Source: Pantoea coffeiphila (lineage in GTDB: Bacteria; Pseudomonadota; Gammaproteobacteria; Enterobacterales; Enterobacteriaceae). From it: a DNA stretch of 64,000 nucleotides. The notes under the pieces were generated by a model. The model worked only from the letters and a program-made list of their open reading frames with translations. It did no database searches and had not been told where the DNA came from. Below are positions 61,557 through 64,000 of this stretch, one piece after another (positions within the stretch are counted from its first letter, which is position 1; every line of letters starts with the position of its first letter). The stretch is taken from the NCBI RefSeq assembly GCF_016909495.1, contig NZ_JAFBFW010000004.1:496001-560000 (forward strand), in the 5' to 3' direction. The position numbers and the translations under genes are program-made.

Positions 61557-63356
61557 TTATTTACTGTCTTTACCTACGTGGAGAATGGCAAGGAACGCTT
61601 CCTGCGGCAGCTCAACGTTACCCACCTGCTTCATGCGCTTCTTACCGTCTTTCTGTTTCTGCAGCAGCTTTTTCTTACGGCTGACGTCGCCGCCATAACA
61701 CTTGGCGAGAACGTTTTTACGCAGCTGTTTTACGGTTGAGCGGGCGATAATATGGGTACCAATCGCCGCCTGAATCGCAATGTCAAACTGCTGACGAGGG
61801 ATCAGATCTTTCATCTTCTCAACCAGATCGCGGCCACGATACTGCGAGTTATCACGGTGGGTGATCAGCGCCAGCGCATCAACACGCTCGCCGTTGATCA
61901 GCACGTCCACGCGTACCATGTCAGAAGTCTGGAAACGCTTGAAGTTGTAATCCAGTGACGCATAGCCACGTGAAGTCGACTTCAGGCGGTCGAAGAAATC
62001 AAGCACCACTTCCGCCATCGGAATTTCATAGGTCAGCGCAACCTGGTTACCGTGGTAAACCATGTTGGTCTGCACGCCGCGTTTTTCAATACACAGCGTA
62101 ATCACGTTTCCGAGATACTCCTGCGGCAGCAGCATGTGACATTCCGCGATCGGCTCGCGCAGCTCTTCAATGTTATTCAGCGGCGGCAGTTTGCCCGGGC
62201 TGTCAACGTAGACGATCTCATTGTCCGTGGTTTGCACTTCATACACTACGGTCGGTGCCGTGGTAATCAGTTCGAGATCGTATTCACGCTCCAGGCGCTC
62301 CTGGATAATTTCCATGTGCAGCAGGCCAAGGAAGCCGCAGCGGAAACCAAAGCCCAGTGCCGTCGAGCTTTCCGGTTCGTAGAACAGAGAAGCGTCATTG
62401 AGGCTCAGCTTGCCCAGCGCGTCGCGGAAGGCTTCATAGTCGTCGGAGCTGATCGGGAACAGACCGGCGTAAACCTGCGGCTTCACTTTTTTGAAGCCAG
62501 GCAGCGCTTTATCCGCCGGGTTGCGTGCCAGCGTCAGGGTATCACCCACCGGCGCACCGAGAATGTCTTTGATCGCACAGACCAGCCAGCCTACTTCGCC
62601 ACAGTTCAGCACATCGGTATCTTCACGTTTTGGCGTAAAAATCCCTAAACGGTCAGCGTTGTAAACCTGGCCGGTGCTCATTACCTTGATCTTGTCGCCC
62701 TTGCGCATGGTGCCGTTCTTGATACGCACCAGCGACACAACGCCCAGATAGTTATCAAACCAGGAGTCGATAATCAGCGCCTGCAGCGGGCCTTCCGGAT
62801 CGCCTTCCGGCGGTGGAATATCACGTACCAGACGTTCCAGTACGTCCGGCACACCAACGCCAGTTTTCGCCGAGCAGCGCACAGCGTCGGTAGCGTCGAT
62901 GCCAACGATATCTTCAATCTCCTGAGCAACGCGCTCAGGATCGGCCGCAGGCAGGTCGATCTTATTAAGAACCGGCACGACTTCCAGATCCATTTCCATC
63001 GCGGTATAGCAGTTTGCCAGCGTCTGGGCTTCAACACCCTGACCGGCATCGACCACCAGCAGTGCGCCTTCACACGCCGCCAGAGAACGGGAAACTTCGT
63101 AAGAGAAGTCAACGTGTCCCGGGGTATCGATGAAGTTCAGCTGGTAGGTCTGTCCATCAGGAGCATGATAATCGAGGGTAACGCTCTGCGCTTTAATGGT
63201 AATGCCGCGCTCACGTTCTAAATCCATGGAATCCAGAACCTGTGCAGCCATTTCACGTTCGGTCAGGCCACCGCAAATCTGAATCAGACGGTCAGAGAGC
63301 GTCGATTTGCCGTGGTCAATGTGGGCGATGATCGAAAAGTTTCTTATGTGCTTCAT
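61557..63356 (-). CDS. lepA: Elongation factor 4 (LepA)
   Basis: Ribosomal GTPase that aids initiation and back-translocation. The 599-aa length equals E. coli. The G domain has [15 protein letters not shown] and [31 protein letters not shown]-like domains II, III and V follow, and the unique C-terminal domain contains [17 protein letters not shown]. First gene of lepA-lepB-rnc-era-recO. The 238-bp region before it shows no gene. Confidence 0.98.
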   Translation of the reverse strand: MKHIRNFSIIAHIDHGKSTLSDRLIQICGGLTEREMAAQVLDSMDLERERGITIKAQSVTLDYHAPDGQTYQLNFIDTPGHVDFSYEVSRSLAACEGALLVVDAGQGVEAQTLANCYTAMEMDLEVVPVLNKIDLPAADPERVAQEIEDIVGIDATDAVRCSAKTGVGVPDVLERLVRDIPPPEGDPEGPLQALIIDSWFDNYLGVVSLVRIKNGTMRKGDKIKVMSTGQVYNADRLGIFTPKREDTDVLNCGEVGWLVCAIKDILGAPVGDTLTLARNPADKALPGFKKVKPQVYAGLFPISSDDYEAFRDALGKLSLNDASLFYEPESSTALGFGFRCGFLGLLHMEIIQERLEREYDLELITTAPTVVYEVQTTDNEIVYVDSPGKLPPLNNIEELREPIAECHMLLPQEYLGNVITLCIEKRGVQTNMVYHGNQVALTYEIPMAEVVLDFFDRLKSTSRGYASLDYNFKRFQTSDMVRVDVLINGERVDALALITHRDNSQYRGRDLVEKMKDLIPRQQFDIAIQAAIGTHIIARSTVKQLRKNVLAKCYGGDVSRKKKLLQKQKDGKKRMKQVGNVELPQEAFLAILHVGKDSK

Positions 63357-63594
63357 TATTGAGGTTTTTCTGCCTTACAAATTCTGGAACTCTCGCGATA
63401 TAAAATCAGGAGAGCGTGATATCACAGGCGAACAGAGGCCCGAAAGGCTGCATTCTACACTACATATCAAAGGGGTGGAATCATCGCGGGGTGCCAATAG
63501 TACCAGCAACGGCGTGGAAACAAAGAATTGCGCAAATATTAGGCGAGGTATCACTCTGCCCGCCAGGTACTGACGGGGGCAGAAGCGATAAGGA

Positions 63595-64000
63595 TCAGGC
63601 ATCGGTGGTGACGTGCAGTGCATCCGGCGGCAGTGCCACGCTGAGAATTACCGGCTGGTACGATGCGGAACGGCCCAGCACGCTGGAAATACCGCGGGCG
63701 ATGATAAAGCCGCCAATACCGCCCAGCAGCGCACCGCAGGCAGCGGCCAAATCGCTGTGGAACAGCATCTGGAACAGCCCGGCAAGAATAAACAATCCGA
63801 CCAGCGGCGACATATAAACCAGCAGCGCCGAACTCAGCAGGCTGGATTCAGCAATACCCAACTCAATACGCTGGCCTGGAATCAACGGCTCGGCGCTGGC
63901 AATTTTCATCACATGGGCATTTTTTGGCCCAAGCTTGTTCAGCATATGGCTGCCGCAGCCTTTACGCGCGGAACAGCTGCTGCAGGAGGTTTTAATTTCC
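63595..64000 (-). CDS. rseC: RseC, SoxR-reducing / sigmaE regulatory protein (partial, cut by window end)
   Basis: Inner-membrane protein that in E. coli helps tune sigmaE and take part in SoxR reduction. About 135 codons are visible and the frame is open to the window edge, so the N terminus is missing. The cysteine cluster CSSCSARKGCG lies near the edge. Two membrane helices follow (LLSSALLVYMSPLVGLFILAG and a second rich in Gly/Ala), with a cytoplasmic tail ending ALPPDALHVTTDA. The internal ATG at 63945 is not the start. The order rseC-lepA is that of E. coli. Confidence 0.93.
   Translation of the reverse strand, partial: EIKTSCSSCSARKGCGSHMLNKLGPKNAHVMKIASAEPLIPGQRIELGIAESSLLSSALLVYMSPLVGLFILAGLFQMLFHSDLAAACGALLGGIGGFIIARGISSVLGRSASYQPVILSVALPPDALHVTTDA

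Overview
The window is 64 kb of a Gram-negative enterobacterial chromosome (Enterobacterales). Gene content and the Gcd, PilF and ZevAB-like genes fit an Erwinia/Pantoea-type genome, but the species cannot be fixed from sequence alone. The gene order closely follows the Escherichia coli guaBA-to-rseC segment. Almost every gene is a recognisable housekeeping gene, so the interest lies in the departures from that backbone and in the non-coding sequence between genes.

Layout. 1-1.7 kb: the 3' end of the MurNAc transporter gene murP, then a HigBA-type toxin-antitoxin pair. 1.7-6.4 kb: guaBA (GMP synthesis) divergent from xseA. 6.4-7.3 kb: a gene-free, repeat-rich, strongly structured block. 7.3-9.8 kb: gcd (PQQ glucose dehydrogenase), which is not found here in E. 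coli. 10-20 kb: der, bamB, yfgM, hisS, ispG, rodZ, pilF, rlmN and ndk, all leftward. 20-31.7 kb: pbpC with a very large alpha-2-macroglobulin gene, then sseA, sseB and pepB. 31.9-33.9 kb: iscS and iscR only. The iscU-iscA-hscB-hscA-fdx-iscX genes that normally lie between iscS and pepB are missing, and IscS lacks its IscU-docking tail. 34-43 kb: trmJ, suhB, a ZevAB-like metal transport pair, csiE, hcaT, glyA, hmp and glnB. 43-47 kb: glrK-qseG-glrR, followed upstream by the sRNA gene glmY with a sigma54/sigma70 promoter and three GlrR sites. 47.5-56.9 kb: purL, mltF, tadA, pgpC, murQ, yfhH and yfhL. 56.9-64 kb: rseC (partial)-lepA-lepB-rnc-era-recO-pdxJ-acpS, leftward.

How the genes work together. 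PurR-type boxes precede guaB, glyA and purL, giving a purine regulon scattered through the window. GlrK/GlrR sits next to its target glmY. MurQ and the RpiR-type regulator YfhH diverge over a palindromic operator, while the transporter murP lies 54 kb away. Three contiguous IscR boxes still control iscRS, although the scaffold, carrier, chaperone and ferredoxin genes are gone from the locus. This suggests that IscS here serves sulfur trafficking (tRNA thiolation, cofactors) and that Fe-S assembly relies on another system.

The strongest candidates for something undescribed are the reduced isc locus and the structured repeat block at 6.48-7.08 kb.
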